From Holtiella tumoricola (GTDB lineage: Bacteria; Bacillota; Clostridia; Lachnospirales; Cellulosilyticaceae), in NCBI RefSeq assembly GCF_027857615.1, contig NZ_JAQIFT010000035.1, positions 1 to 15,973 on the forward strand: a DNA stretch of 15,973 nucleotides, in the 5' to 3' direction. The notes under the pieces are model-generated. The model saw nothing but the letters and a program-made list of their open reading frames with translations. It searched no databases and was not told the DNA's origin. A program made the position numbers and the translations under genes. This document shows positions 6,145-12,862 of this stretch, one piece after another; position 1 is the stretch's first letter; every line of letters begins with the position of its first letter.

Positions 6145-6618
6145 ATGAGTTACAATTTTGAAGAAGATTTAAAGAAAGCTGAAGTAAGTGAAGTTAAGTT
6201 TTACGAAAAGGCTAAGACGTATAGCAAATACATAGTACAAGATGTTAGACATGAAAAGGTATATCAAGAAATAGATGTTGATTTTGTAATGATTAAGAAA
6301 GAAACAGGTGAAAAAATTAATATAGAAATTAAATCTGATGATGGTATAGCCAAGTACGGAAACATCTTATTAGAAGAAATTAGTAACAGATACATAGATT
6401 CTGATGGTTGGTGGAGAAAAACTAAAGCTGATTGGTTATTGTTCTATATGCCACAGAAAGGCTATTATTACAAGATCAAAGTAAAAGATATTAAAGACTA
6501 TCTACTTATAGGACAATATCAAACTAAGAATGTATTTAATAGTATATGCAAATTATTTAACATTGATAAGTTTTGCAAATGGAAGGGTATCGAAAAAGAT
6601 AGCCTTATTTTTATGTAA
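6145..6618 (+). CDS. PD-(D/E)XK nuclease / resolvase-like protein (157 aa)
   Basis: ATG 6145 is chosen because GGGG at 6132-6135 then sits nine bases upstream; ATG 6130 lacks a site. Residues 42-63 read EIDVDF, then INIEIKSDD, giving D46...E61-x-K63, the PD-(D/E)XK nuclease core, with an early glutamate-rich helix and a later ADWLLFYMPQKGYYYK strand pair typical of this fold. Similar small proteins in phages are annotated as restriction-endonuclease-like or Holliday-junction resolvase-like. It lies just upstream of scaffold and capsid, so processing of branched replicated DNA before packaging is a reasonable inference. It shares the fold signature but little sequence with the 313-975 protein. 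Confidence 0.6.
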   Translation: MSYNFEEDLKKAEVSEVKFYEKAKTYSKYIVQDVRHEKVYQEIDVDFVMIKKETGEKINIEIKSDDGIAKYGNILLEEISNRYIDSDGWWRKTKADWLLFYMPQKGYYYKIKVKDIKDYLLIGQYQTKNVFNSICKLFNIDKFCKWKGIEKDSLIFM

Positions 6619-6691
6619 TAAATTAAATTGTGGCTTAGTGGATGCAACTTATTAAGGGGTATAAGCTAATACACATGAAAGGATGATAATA

Positions 6692-7180
6692 ATGAAATTA
6701 GAGAATTTACAAGGATTTAATGAAGAACAATTAGAAATGGTTAAAAAATTACTTCAATCCGAAACAGACAGGATTAGGACTGAATATAGTACAAAAATTA
6801 AGGATTTGGAACAATATAAACCTAAAGAAAAATCACAGGCTGAAATTGATTTAGAAAATAGATTAAAGGTATTAGAAGATAAGGAAAGGGAAATTGCCAA
6901 TAAAGAACGTCAATCACGACTACACGCTAAATTAGGTGAAAAGGGTTTATCAGCAGAACTTAGTAAATATTTAAGGTTTGATGATGAAAACTTTGATACA
7001 CAAGTAGAGGAATTTGCTAGTGTAATGAACAAGACGTTATTAGATAGCAGCTATAAGCCTTCTAATCACAAGTCTAATAAGGATGCTATTACGAAGGAAC
7101 AGTTTTCAGGTATGGGTTATATGGAACGTGCTAAGTTACAAGAAACAAATCCTACTTTATATACGAAATTAAGTGAATAA
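6692..7180 (+). CDS. Capsid scaffolding protein (162 aa)
   Basis: AAAGGATGAT precedes ATG 6692; ATG 6683 lies inside that site and is rejected. The protein is highly charged and mostly helical. A coiled coil runs over about residues 5-80 (FNEEQLEMVKKLLQSETDRI, then ENRLKVLEDKEREIANKER), followed by a middle LSKYLRFDD-type segment. A serine- and lysine-rich linker and a conserved-looking tail, GMGYMERAKLQETNP, complete it. Size, charge, coiled coil and position immediately before the major capsid gene fit the phage scaffolding family (GP20/DUF4355 type). It would line the inside of the procapsid during assembly and then leave. No protease is encoded nearby, so exit without cleavage is likely. 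Confidence 0.75.
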   Translation: MKLENLQGFNEEQLEMVKKLLQSETDRIRTEYSTKIKDLEQYKPKEKSQAEIDLENRLKVLEDKEREIANKERQSRLHAKLGEKGLSAELSKYLRFDDENFDTQVEEFASVMNKTLLDSSYKPSNHKSNKDAITKEQFSGMGYMERAKLQETNPTLYTKLSE

Positions 7181-7205
7181 AGGTTTTTTGTTATCTGAAA
7201 ACCTT
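7180..7205 (+). repeat. Recurrent hairpin AAGGTTTT/AAAACCTT after the scaffold gene
   Basis: AAGGTTTT (7180-7187) pairs perfectly with AAAACCTT (7198-7205) over a 10-base loop ending ATCTG. It begins on the last base of the scaffold stop codon. The hairpin at 3135-3160 matches it in both stems and in 6 of 10 loop bases. Confidence 0.6.
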
Positions 7206-7216
7206 AAAGGTATCAC

Positions 7217-7250
7217 AAGGGCGTGTAAAATTTGCATGCCTTTTTTATAT
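7217..7250 (+). terminator. Terminator between scaffold and capsid genes
   Basis: AAGG-GCGTG (7217-7225) pairs with CATGCCTT (7235-7242) with one bulged G and one G-T pair, followed by TTTTTTATAT. It implies separate control of scaffold and capsid amounts. Confidence 0.8.
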
Positions 7251-7337
7251 ACAACAAATTAAAAATTACAATAAATTCTCCTCTTTAGGTAGAGTAGAGA
7301 TGCCACAGATTTGTGGAACGAAAGGAAATGATAGATT

Positions 7338-8183
7338 ATGGCAAACACATTATTAAAATCAGAAGTAATTACACAAATGATTAATGAACAAATGAAAGGT
7401 AAAGAAAAGCTTATGGCTTTAGCGGGTGATATGGGAAACCTTCCTAATGGTGTACAGGCTGGTGATACTTTTTCTATTGTTAAAGTAGCACATCTAGGTG
7501 AAATGGTAGACTTAGTCAAAGGTCAATCTATTGCACTTGAAGATTTACAAACAACTAAATCAACCGAAACAATCGAACATAAAGCAAAAGGTTTCCAACT
7601 TTATGATATTGAGAGAGAAACTACTATTGGTGGTAAATCTATCCTTGATAAGAAAATTGAAGATATGGCTGATATTCGTGTTCGTGCTATTGAAAAATCT
7701 TTAGGTGATAAATTAGTAAAAGCCCCACTTAAATATGCTGTTGCTGATGCTAGTGTAGTGACTGCTATTGAAATTAATACTGCTTTACAAACTGCTTTCG
7801 GTGATGCACAAGATACAGATGAATTTGCTGGTATCGTTGTAAATAGTAGAGTAGCTACAGGTTTCTATGCTATGCCTGAATTTGTTAAAGCTGACTTTAC
7901 ATTCACAAAAGATGGTAATGGAGTTGTTCGAGGTGGTGTTATCGGTACATTTAGAGGTATTCCTGTAATTATGTCTGATGTAACTACATATGACACTTCT
8001 AAATCAGAGTGTATTACATATATCATCAAAAAAGGTGCTTTAGGTTACAAAAAAGTTGCTGGTGAAGTTGAAATTTCAAGAGTAGCAAGTAAAAAGTGTG
8101 ATGAAGTATATGATGACTTAATGTTTGTAACTGGTGTTATTGATGATACTGGTGTAGTAGTTATTAGAAAAACTATTGCATAA
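7338..8183 (+). CDS. Major capsid protein, HK97-like fold (281 aa)
   Basis: AAAGGA at 7321-7326 precedes ATG 7338, and a small hairpin CCACA/TGTGG (7303-7316) lies just before it. The N-terminal arm (MANTLLKSEVITQMINEQMK) is helical. The body alternates beta and helix with landmarks GFQLYDIERETTIGG, ADIRVRAIEKSLGDKL (long spine helix) and AGIVVNSRVATGFYAMPEF. The later GGVIGTFRGIPVIMSD and a C-terminal GVIDDTGVVVIRK strand are typical of HK97-fold coats of Bacillota phages. At 281 aa it lies within the normal range and no delta-domain extension is visible, in keeping with a separate scaffold. Position after the scaffold gene and codon use rich in GGT and GCT also suit a highly expressed coat protein. 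Confidence 0.85.
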   Translation: MANTLLKSEVITQMINEQMKGKEKLMALAGDMGNLPNGVQAGDTFSIVKVAHLGEMVDLVKGQSIALEDLQTTKSTETIEHKAKGFQLYDIERETTIGGKSILDKKIEDMADIRVRAIEKSLGDKLVKAPLKYAVADASVVTAIEINTALQTAFGDAQDTDEFAGIVVNSRVATGFYAMPEFVKADFTFTKDGNGVVRGGVIGTFRGIPVIMSDVTTYDTSKSECITYIIKKGALGYKKVAGEVEISRVASKKCDEVYDDLMFVTGVIDDTGVVVIRKTIA

Positions 8184-8200
8184 ATAAATCTTTAACAAAG

Positions 8201-8236
8201 GAGGGGTGTACTAGATAGTGCATCTCTCTACTTTTA
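8201..8236 (+). terminator. Terminator/attenuator after the capsid gene
   Basis: GAGGGGTGTACT (8201-8212) pairs throughout with AGTGCATCTCTC (8217-8228), including three G-T pairs, over loop AGAT. TACTTTTATTT follows. The stem also buries an AAAGGAGGGG ribosome-site look-alike that leads to no gene. It would lower expression of the packaging genes relative to capsid. Confidence 0.65.
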
Positions 8237-8252
8237 TTTAGGTGGTGATTTA

Positions 8253-8480
8253 ATGTTGATTATAGCAATGAATGATTTAAGAGAATATCGGCTTAGATAT
8301 GGTGTTTCTCAGAGTGCTATTGCTAACCAAATATCAAGTAAAAATGGTGAAAAGGTATCTAGGCAATATATAAATCAAGTTGAATTGGGAATAGGTAGAA
8401 ACTCTAGTGCAAGTGAAGAATTTAAAAAGAAATATTTACAAGCATTATATGAGATAGTACAGGCACGACAAGAGAAATAA
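8253..8480 (+). CDS. Small HTH (XRE-like) DNA-binding protein (75 aa)
   Basis: AGGTGGTGA at 8241-8249 precedes ATG 8253. Residues 6-45 read MNDLREYRLRYGVSQSAIAN and VSRQYINQVELG, a lambda-repressor/XRE type helix-turn-helix in which YGVSQSAIA is the first helix-turn and SRQYINQVE the recognition helix. The rest is a basic-acidic helix. It sits between the capsid and small-terminase genes, an odd place for a regulator. It may repress or time the packaging genes, or act as an accessory DNA-recognition subunit for the terminase. The following small terminase seems to have its own N-terminal DNA-binding part, so a simple split of terS is less likely. Confidence 0.65.
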   Translation: MLIIAMNDLREYRLRYGVSQSAIANQISSKNGEKVSRQYINQVELGIGRNSSASEEFKKKYLQALYEIVQARQEK

Positions 8481-8533
8481 TCTTTTGTTGTGTCTATTTT
8501 TATAAAGTAGATAGAATAAAAGGGGTTGATTTT

Positions 8534-8869
8534 TTGAAGCGTTCCGATATTATAAAAAATTTTATTGAGTTTTATACGAAAACGGATAGAAGTGAAAACA
8601 TCTTTAATGAAAAGTATAAGAGAAAAGTGGGTATAGGGTATGAAACGTTTGTGGCATATACAAACGATATAGACGTTCAAAACCAATTAAAAGATAAATA
8701 TAAAGACAATAGTATTATTGATATGCTAGAGGTCTACCAATCACACCTAGAAAAAGCTAAAAAAGGTGATGTAAATAGTGCTAAATTTTGCATGGACTTC
8801 TTTAAATCAGATATGTTTGCTGATAGTAAGTCAGAGGTAGACAAAATTTTGGAAACCTTAAAGGGGTGA
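8534..8869 (+). CDS. terS: Terminase small subunit (111 aa)
   Basis: Start TTG 8534 is taken because AGGGG (8521-8525) lies eight bases upstream and no ATG fits. The N-terminal half (FNEKYKRKVGIGYETFVAYT, then DIDVQNQLKD) resembles the HTH part of phage small terminases. The C-terminal half has the helical pair YQSHLEKAKKGDVNSAKFCM, of the 'A-x-G-D-x-x-A' kind used for ring formation. It should recognise the element's own DNA and load the large subunit. The frame ends at TGA 8867-8869, a few bases before the large-subunit start, the usual coupled terS-terL arrangement. The subunit's different specificity from a helper's would direct packaging of this element. Confidence 0.7.
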   Translation: MKRSDIIKNFIEFYTKTDRSENIFNEKYKRKVGIGYETFVAYTNDIDVQNQLKDKYKDNSIIDMLEVYQSHLEKAKKGDVNSAKFCMDFFKSDMFADSKSEVDKILETLKG

Positions 8870-8874
8870 TGACT

Positions 8875-10437
8875 ATGAATAAAGATAAATTATTTCTTAA
8901 AGTATGGTCTGATCCAAAGCTATTTTCTAAGAATTTTATTAAGATTGTCAATAAAGCAGGTGAAGTAGTACCTTTTGAGTGGAATGAACCACAATGTTAT
9001 TTGTGGAATAACTTAGACAAATATAATGTAATAGGCAAATCAAGACAAGGTGGGATTTCTACATGGGTAATGTCTTTGTGTATATGGAAAGCTATTACGC
9101 AACCCTATACAACAAGTGTACTGTATTCTCATAATGATGAAAGTACAAGGAATAACTGGGGTAAATTAAAACAAATGTTTGATAGTGTACCTGATTGTCT
9201 TAAACCTAAACTTGAACGTAACAATAGAATGGAGATACTTCTTGCGAATGGTAGTAGTATTTCTTGTGCGTGTTTAGGTCGTAAAGAAAAAGGTAGGGGT
9301 GCATCCATTACAGGATTTGTATGGCTATCAGAACTTGCCTTTGTAGATAATGAGACTGCACAAAAACAATTAACTGCTATTACACAAGGTTTATCAGCTA
9401 GTGGAAAGTTAATTATAGAAAGTACGTCAAATGGTTATTCATACCATGCAAATATTTATATGGGTGCTAGAAACAAAGAAAATGTATATAAGCCTTTCTT
9501 TTTCTCATATCCTGACTTTGCTAGTATGTTTCAAGATGAATATAGCCAATACTGGGAAATCTTTAGGAATACAAATGGACACTATTTTAGTGATGAAGAT
9601 AAAACGGATGAAGAAATTGCACTACAGGAACAGGACAATAGAATTGACTTGAAAATGTTATGTTGGAGAAGGTTGAAAATTGCAACTATGGGTAAAGATG
9701 ACTTTAGCCAAGAATTTCCTTTAACTTTTGAAGAAAGTCTTTTAACTACTGGTACTACTGTATTTGATAAACAGATTATAGCTAACAATAAAGTAAGACT
9801 TAAAGAGGTTAAGCCACTTCAAAAGGGTACTGTTGTAAATCTTAACCATATACTTCAAGGGTATTTAGGAAAGTCATTGTTCTTTTATGAAAAGCCTACA
9901 CAGGGACATAACTATATAATTTCTTGTGACTGTTCAGAGGGTATTAAAAAAGATTATCATGTGGCGATTGTGATTGATGCAGATACCAAAAAGGAAGTTG
10001 CTATGTTTAGAAATAATGCTATAAGACCAGATGCTTTTGCTGATGTAATTAATGTGCTAGGGAGAATGTATAACAATGCTTATTGTGTAGTAGAACTTGC
10101 AAGTGCTGGTCACACAGTTATAGAGAAACTTTACTATAAATTAAAGTATTATAATATGCACAGGCATACAACCTATGATAACTATGGAAAGTCAGTACAA
10201 AAATTGGGATTTGATACTAACGTAAAGACCAAATCAATGGTTATTGCAACATGTAGAGAATACTTTGAAAAAGGGGTTATTCAGATCAATAGTGAAATTA
10301 TACTTGATGAGATGTTGACGTATACCTGTGAAGATGGAAAGTATAATGCCAAGAAAGGGTGTCATGATGATACAGTAATGGCATTAGCAATAGCTTGTGA
10401 AGTTATGAAGCGACCTATTAAACGTAAAATTATGTAA
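8875..10437 (+). CDS. terL: Terminase large subunit (520 aa)
   Basis: AAGGGG (8861-8866) is eight bases before ATG 8875; GTG 8866 and ATG 8869 are possible but overlap the site. The ATPase half has a variant Walker A, GKSRQGGIST (residues 54-63), a Walker B-like strand GFVWLSE with E153, and the coupling motif IESTSNG (181-187). The nuclease half, RNase H-like, has D352 in ISCDCSEG, E407 in CVVELASAG and D498-D499 in GCHDDTVMALA, so all expected metal ligands are present. It pumps DNA through the portal into the procapsid and cuts the concatemer. Length is normal and nothing suggests decay, which means the element is equipped to package itself. Confidence 0.92.
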   Translation: MNKDKLFLKVWSDPKLFSKNFIKIVNKAGEVVPFEWNEPQCYLWNNLDKYNVIGKSRQGGISTWVMSLCIWKAITQPYTTSVLYSHNDESTRNNWGKLKQMFDSVPDCLKPKLERNNRMEILLANGSSISCACLGRKEKGRGASITGFVWLSELAFVDNETAQKQLTAITQGLSASGKLIIESTSNGYSYHANIYMGARNKENVYKPFFFSYPDFASMFQDEYSQYWEIFRNTNGHYFSDEDKTDEEIALQEQDNRIDLKMLCWRRLKIATMGKDDFSQEFPLTFEESLLTTGTTVFDKQIIANNKVRLKEVKPLQKGTVVNLNHILQGYLGKSLFFYEKPTQGHNYIISCDCSEGIKKDYHVAIVIDADTKKEVAMFRNNAIRPDAFADVINVLGRMYNNAYCVVELASAGHTVIEKLYYKLKYYNMHRHTTYDNYGKSVQKLGFDTNVKTKSMVIATCREYFEKGVIQINSEIILDEMLTYTCEDGKYNAKKGCHDDTVMALAIACEVMKRPIKRKIM

Positions 10438-10588
10438 TGAAAATTTATATTAGATTATGTTATTTGATATTAAATTTCATTATAAATCTAAGAAAGTATA
10501 GAAATATATAGGAAATCTTATAGTGGATTATATTAAATTGCATTAGTTTATATAGAAAAGTATAGAGAAGTATAGAAAGGGTGATGTA
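10438..10588. other. Leader of the portal gene with short direct repeats
   Basis: A 150-bp, very AT-rich gap. AAGTATAGA occurs three times: near 10494, near 10558 and near 10569, the last running into the AAAGGGTG ribosome site of the portal gene. No gene or convincing terminator is visible. Confidence 0.45.
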
Positions 10589-11884
10589 ATGCAGACATTA
10601 GAACAGTATATTAATAATAAGTATTATGATAATGTATCTGAATGGTTTACGGAGGAAGTTAAGAAATCAGAACATATAAATAATGTGTCTAAGGTACTTA
10701 ATAATAAGGATTATCTTAAAGGCATACATAAGGTATTGAATAGAGAAGACATGACATATAAAGGTGAAACTTATAATACAAGAAAAACTGTATTTCAGAC
10801 AGCTAAAGCTATTATAAATTTCTTTAATGGATACATATTAGCTAAACCAATTAGTCTAGGTGGTAGTAATGAAAAGATGGTTAAAGAATACAACCAGGTG
10901 TATCGTTTAGGTGGGTATGATAAGTTAAACCATGATATATTAGATAGGTTACTGAAGTTAGGTTGCACGTATGAATATGTTTATTATGATGGCAGCAGGA
11001 TTAAATCTAAACTTATAGCAAGTGAAGATGGATATCCTGTTTATAGTGAAGACACTGGAGAATACATTGGATTTGTGGAGTATTATACAAGTGATAGCAA
11101 CAAGGTAAGCTATTGGAACGTATACCATCCTAATAAGGTAGAACAGTATTCTGATGAAGGTGGTCATATCCATATGGTAGATACAAAGGCGTCATTTGGA
11201 TTACCGATTGTATATGAAAATAAAGAAAACATAAGTGATTATAATATAACTGTATTGGACGATATTATGCCATTGCTAGATGAGTTTGAAGATTTTATAA
11301 GTAAGTTAGGAGATAGTTTATATACTAACAGTATTAATCCAATCCTTACTCTTACTGGTGCTATGTTGGAAATGCCAAAAGGTGTTAGTGCTGATGCTTG
11401 TGGCTTTATGTTCAATTTAGATAATGGATGTGAAATGAAGTATGTTACAGCTAGTATTGATTATAATAGTGTGAAGTTATACTTAGATAATCTTAAACAG
11501 ATGATGTATGATATTGCAGAAGTACCTAGCATTATATTTGGTCAAAGTAACGTAGCGAATGTATCAGAAACAAGTATTAAGATGATGTATAGTAAAGCTA
11601 ACAATAAAGCATCATGGTATAGATATGTACTAGAAGAAGGATTTAATCAAAGGCATGAAATTATTAAGAAAATACTACTATTACAAGGTGTATCATATAA
11701 TGCAGGTGAGTATATTAATATTGAATTTAATTATAGCATTCCTATGGCAGATACAGATGTAGTTAATAACCTTAGTAAACAATATAATGATGGTGCAATG
11801 GACAAACAGACGTATATAGAATTAAGTCCATTAACTAAGAATGTTGACAGTGTGATGGTAAGACTAGAAGGGGTACACAAATAG
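10589..11884 (+). CDS. Portal protein, SPP1 gp6-like (431 aa)
   Basis: AAAGGGTGATGTA precedes ATG 10589. The N-terminus is helical. NTRKTVFQTAKAIINFFNGY with ILAKPIS (about residues 63-92) is the hallmark start of SPP1-type portals. The middle is beta-rich (TYEYVYYDG, VYSEDTGEYIGFVEYYT). The C-terminal crown/stem helices include DDIMPLLDEFEDFISKLGDS, DIAEVPSIIFGQSNVANVSE and SETSIKMMYSKANNKASWYR. It forms the dodecameric ring through which DNA enters and to which the adaptor binds. At 431 aa it is somewhat shorter than SPP1 gp6 (about 500). No gp7/MuF-like minor head gene follows, which is unusual for this family. Confidence 0.88.
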   Translation: MQTLEQYINNKYYDNVSEWFTEEVKKSEHINNVSKVLNNKDYLKGIHKVLNREDMTYKGETYNTRKTVFQTAKAIINFFNGYILAKPISLGGSNEKMVKEYNQVYRLGGYDKLNHDILDRLLKLGCTYEYVYYDGSRIKSKLIASEDGYPVYSEDTGEYIGFVEYYTSDSNKVSYWNVYHPNKVEQYSDEGGHIHMVDTKASFGLPIVYENKENISDYNITVLDDIMPLLDEFEDFISKLGDSLYTNSINPILTLTGAMLEMPKGVSADACGFMFNLDNGCEMKYVTASIDYNSVKLYLDNLKQMMYDIAEVPSIIFGQSNVANVSETSIKMMYSKANNKASWYRYVLEEGFNQRHEIIKKILLLQGVSYNAGEYINIEFNYSIPMADTDVVNNLSKQYNDGAMDKQTYIELSPLTKNVDSVMVRLEGVHK

Positions 11885-11903
11885 TGTGTATCCTTTACTT
11901 TAG
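11871..11903 (+). terminator. Terminator overlapping the end of the portal gene
   Basis: GGGTACAC (11871-11878) pairs with GTGTATCC (11886-11893) with one G-T pair, followed by TTTACTTTA. The stop codon lies in the loop. It closes the terminase-portal transcript upstream of the structured block. Confidence 0.55.
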
Positions 11904-11965
11904 TGTGATGGAGTATGTCAATGTGTTTTGAATAGAGTATGGAAAGATTGTATTCAAATTTATAC

Positions 11966-12356
11966 ACTATATGTAAGTACATATAGTCAGAAAAGGAGAT
12001 TGCCAGATCAGTAGAGGTTAGAACATTAGACTACTATAATTTAACCGCATGATGATGTAGAGTATAACCCTATAATGTTCGGATAATATAGTAGAGTTAG
12101 AGATGGATTTATCCTTAACAGGCGTACAAATAGAGTAAAATATGGTTAATTTATGAAAGTTGGCAGTAAAACTTTGCTTTTATAAGTCTATATAATAGTA
12201 GTGAATATCGAAAAAGCTAGTAATATCAATGGTTTCAGACATTATATAGATTAAAGTATACTGTTCTCAAAATTAATGTTTCACGAATAGTTGATGCATT
12301 CTTACAGTGTATAATATACCATTATAGTATGTAAGAAAGGTATAATCCGAACATTA
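11966..12356 (+). ncRNA. Candidate structured RNA with pseudoknot
   Basis: Visible helices: ACTATATGT (11966-11974) with ACATATAGT (11979-11987), perfect with a 4-base loop. GAACATTA (12021-12028) pairs with TAATGTTC (12073-12080), and CTACTATA (12031-12038) with TATAGTAG (12087-12094). These two pairs cross, which is pseudoknot geometry. CTTACA-gtg-TATAAT (12301-12315) pairs with ATTATA-gta-TGTAAG (12321-12335). TAATGTTCGGAT (12073-12084) is also fully complementary to ATCCGAACATTA (12345-12356), an alternative partner. Competing pairings hint at a switch. Whether it is transcribed is unknown. Confidence 0.4.
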
Positions 12357-12419
12357 AATATACATTCCCCCTTTTCATAAAATATGTTTATAGTAGTCAT
12401 AAAAACTACCCACATAAAA

Positions 12420-12485
12420 AATAGGTGTGAAATAGGTGTGAAATAGGTGCAGAATAGGTAGTAAATAGGTGTGATTTAGGTATGA
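12420..12485 (+). repeat. Six tandem 11-bp repeats
   Basis: Units begin at 12420, 12431, 12442, 12453, 12464 and 12475, with consensus AATAGGTGTGA. Units 1, 2 and 5 are identical; 3, 4 and 6 differ by two to three bases. The exact 11-bp period places each unit on the same DNA face and is out of step with codons. Likely a protein-binding array (initiator, partition protein or small terminase). Confidence 0.8.
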
Positions 12486-12503
12486 AACAATTACTATATT
12501 TAA

Positions 12504-12532
12504 ACATCTACGATAAAAGTAGGTGTTTTTAT
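12504..12532 (+). terminator. Terminator before the holin-like gene
   Basis: ACATCTAC (12504-12511) pairs with GTAGGTGT (12519-12526) with one G-T pair and a 7-base loop, followed by TTTTATT. It ends any transcript coming from the structured block. Confidence 0.75.
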
Positions 12533-12587
12533 TATGTAAAACAGACAAAGATAGGGTGATAACAGTGATTTAAGGTAGGTGAGATAG

Positions 12588-12797
12588 ATGGATATAATAG
12601 CACTTCTTACTACTATTTTTTCAGAACAAGGATTTGTATATGCTTTGTTTACTGGAATGCTAGTATGGGTATTTAAGAAGAATGATGAACGCGAAAAAAG
12701 ATATATAAATACTATAGATAATTTGACAGTTAACGTATCGAATAAGATTAATGTTATCGAAGATGATATATCTGAAATTAAACAATTAATAAAATGA
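12588..12797 (+). CDS. Holin-like peptide, BhlA/UviB type (69 aa)
   Basis: AAGGTAGGTGAG at 12572-12583 precedes ATG 12588. The N-terminus carries one hydrophobic segment, FSEQGFVYALFTGMLVWVFK (about residues 11-30), directly followed by the charged KKNDEREKRYINTIDNL and a helical coiled tail. The order EQG-hydrophobic-KKNDEREKRY is characteristic of the BhlA/UviB bacteriocin-associated holin family, and the length fits. In phages such peptides make membrane lesions or assist lysis. Here no endolysin gene is visible anywhere in the window, so lysis must be completed by a helper, or the peptide has another membrane role. Confident on family, less on role. Confidence 0.75.
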   Translation: MDIIALLTTIFSEQGFVYALFTGMLVWVFKKNDEREKRYINTIDNLTVNVSNKINVIEDDISEIKQLIK

Positions 12798-12862
12798 GTT
12801 TGAATTTTTTGTCAGACTATGTATAATAAAAGAAAATGTACATAGGAAGAAGGGGTATTAGA

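Larger units (their letters stand above)
1193..12235. repeat. Dispersed TATCAATGGTTT motif in gene-free DNA
   Basis: Exact TATCAATGGTTT at 1588-1599, 1806-1817 and 12224-12235; one mismatch at 1448-1459. In the opposite orientation TAACCATTGATA lies at 1193-1204 and 4778-4789, with a weaker CACTCATTGATA at 2120-2131. All lie outside genes. The reverse copies continue into ACA-AAGG. Candidate binding site for ParB, the initiator or a regulator. The range given spans the first to the last copy only. Confidence 0.5.
11885..12587. other. 700-bp gene-free structured block between portal and holin
   Basis: No gene is supported on either strand. It is bordered by terminators (11871-11903 and 12504-12532) and contains the candidate folded RNA (11966-12356) and six 11-bp tandem repeats (12420-12485). 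One TATCAATGGTTT site lies at 12224-12235. A TATAAT hexamer at 12191-12196 lacks a well-spaced -35 box. So large a non-coding stretch inside a compact head-gene block is unlikely to be idle. Packaging signal, regulatory RNA or a second origin are the options. Confidence 0.6.

Noticed and set aside
9431..9652. 73-codon + frame inside terL
   Set aside because: Fully inside the well-supported large-terminase gene in another frame, with no start signal.
10233..10242. ATCAATGGTT inside terL as another dispersed site
   Set aside because: Explained by coding sequence; flanking bases of the 12-bp motif do not match, so treated as chance.
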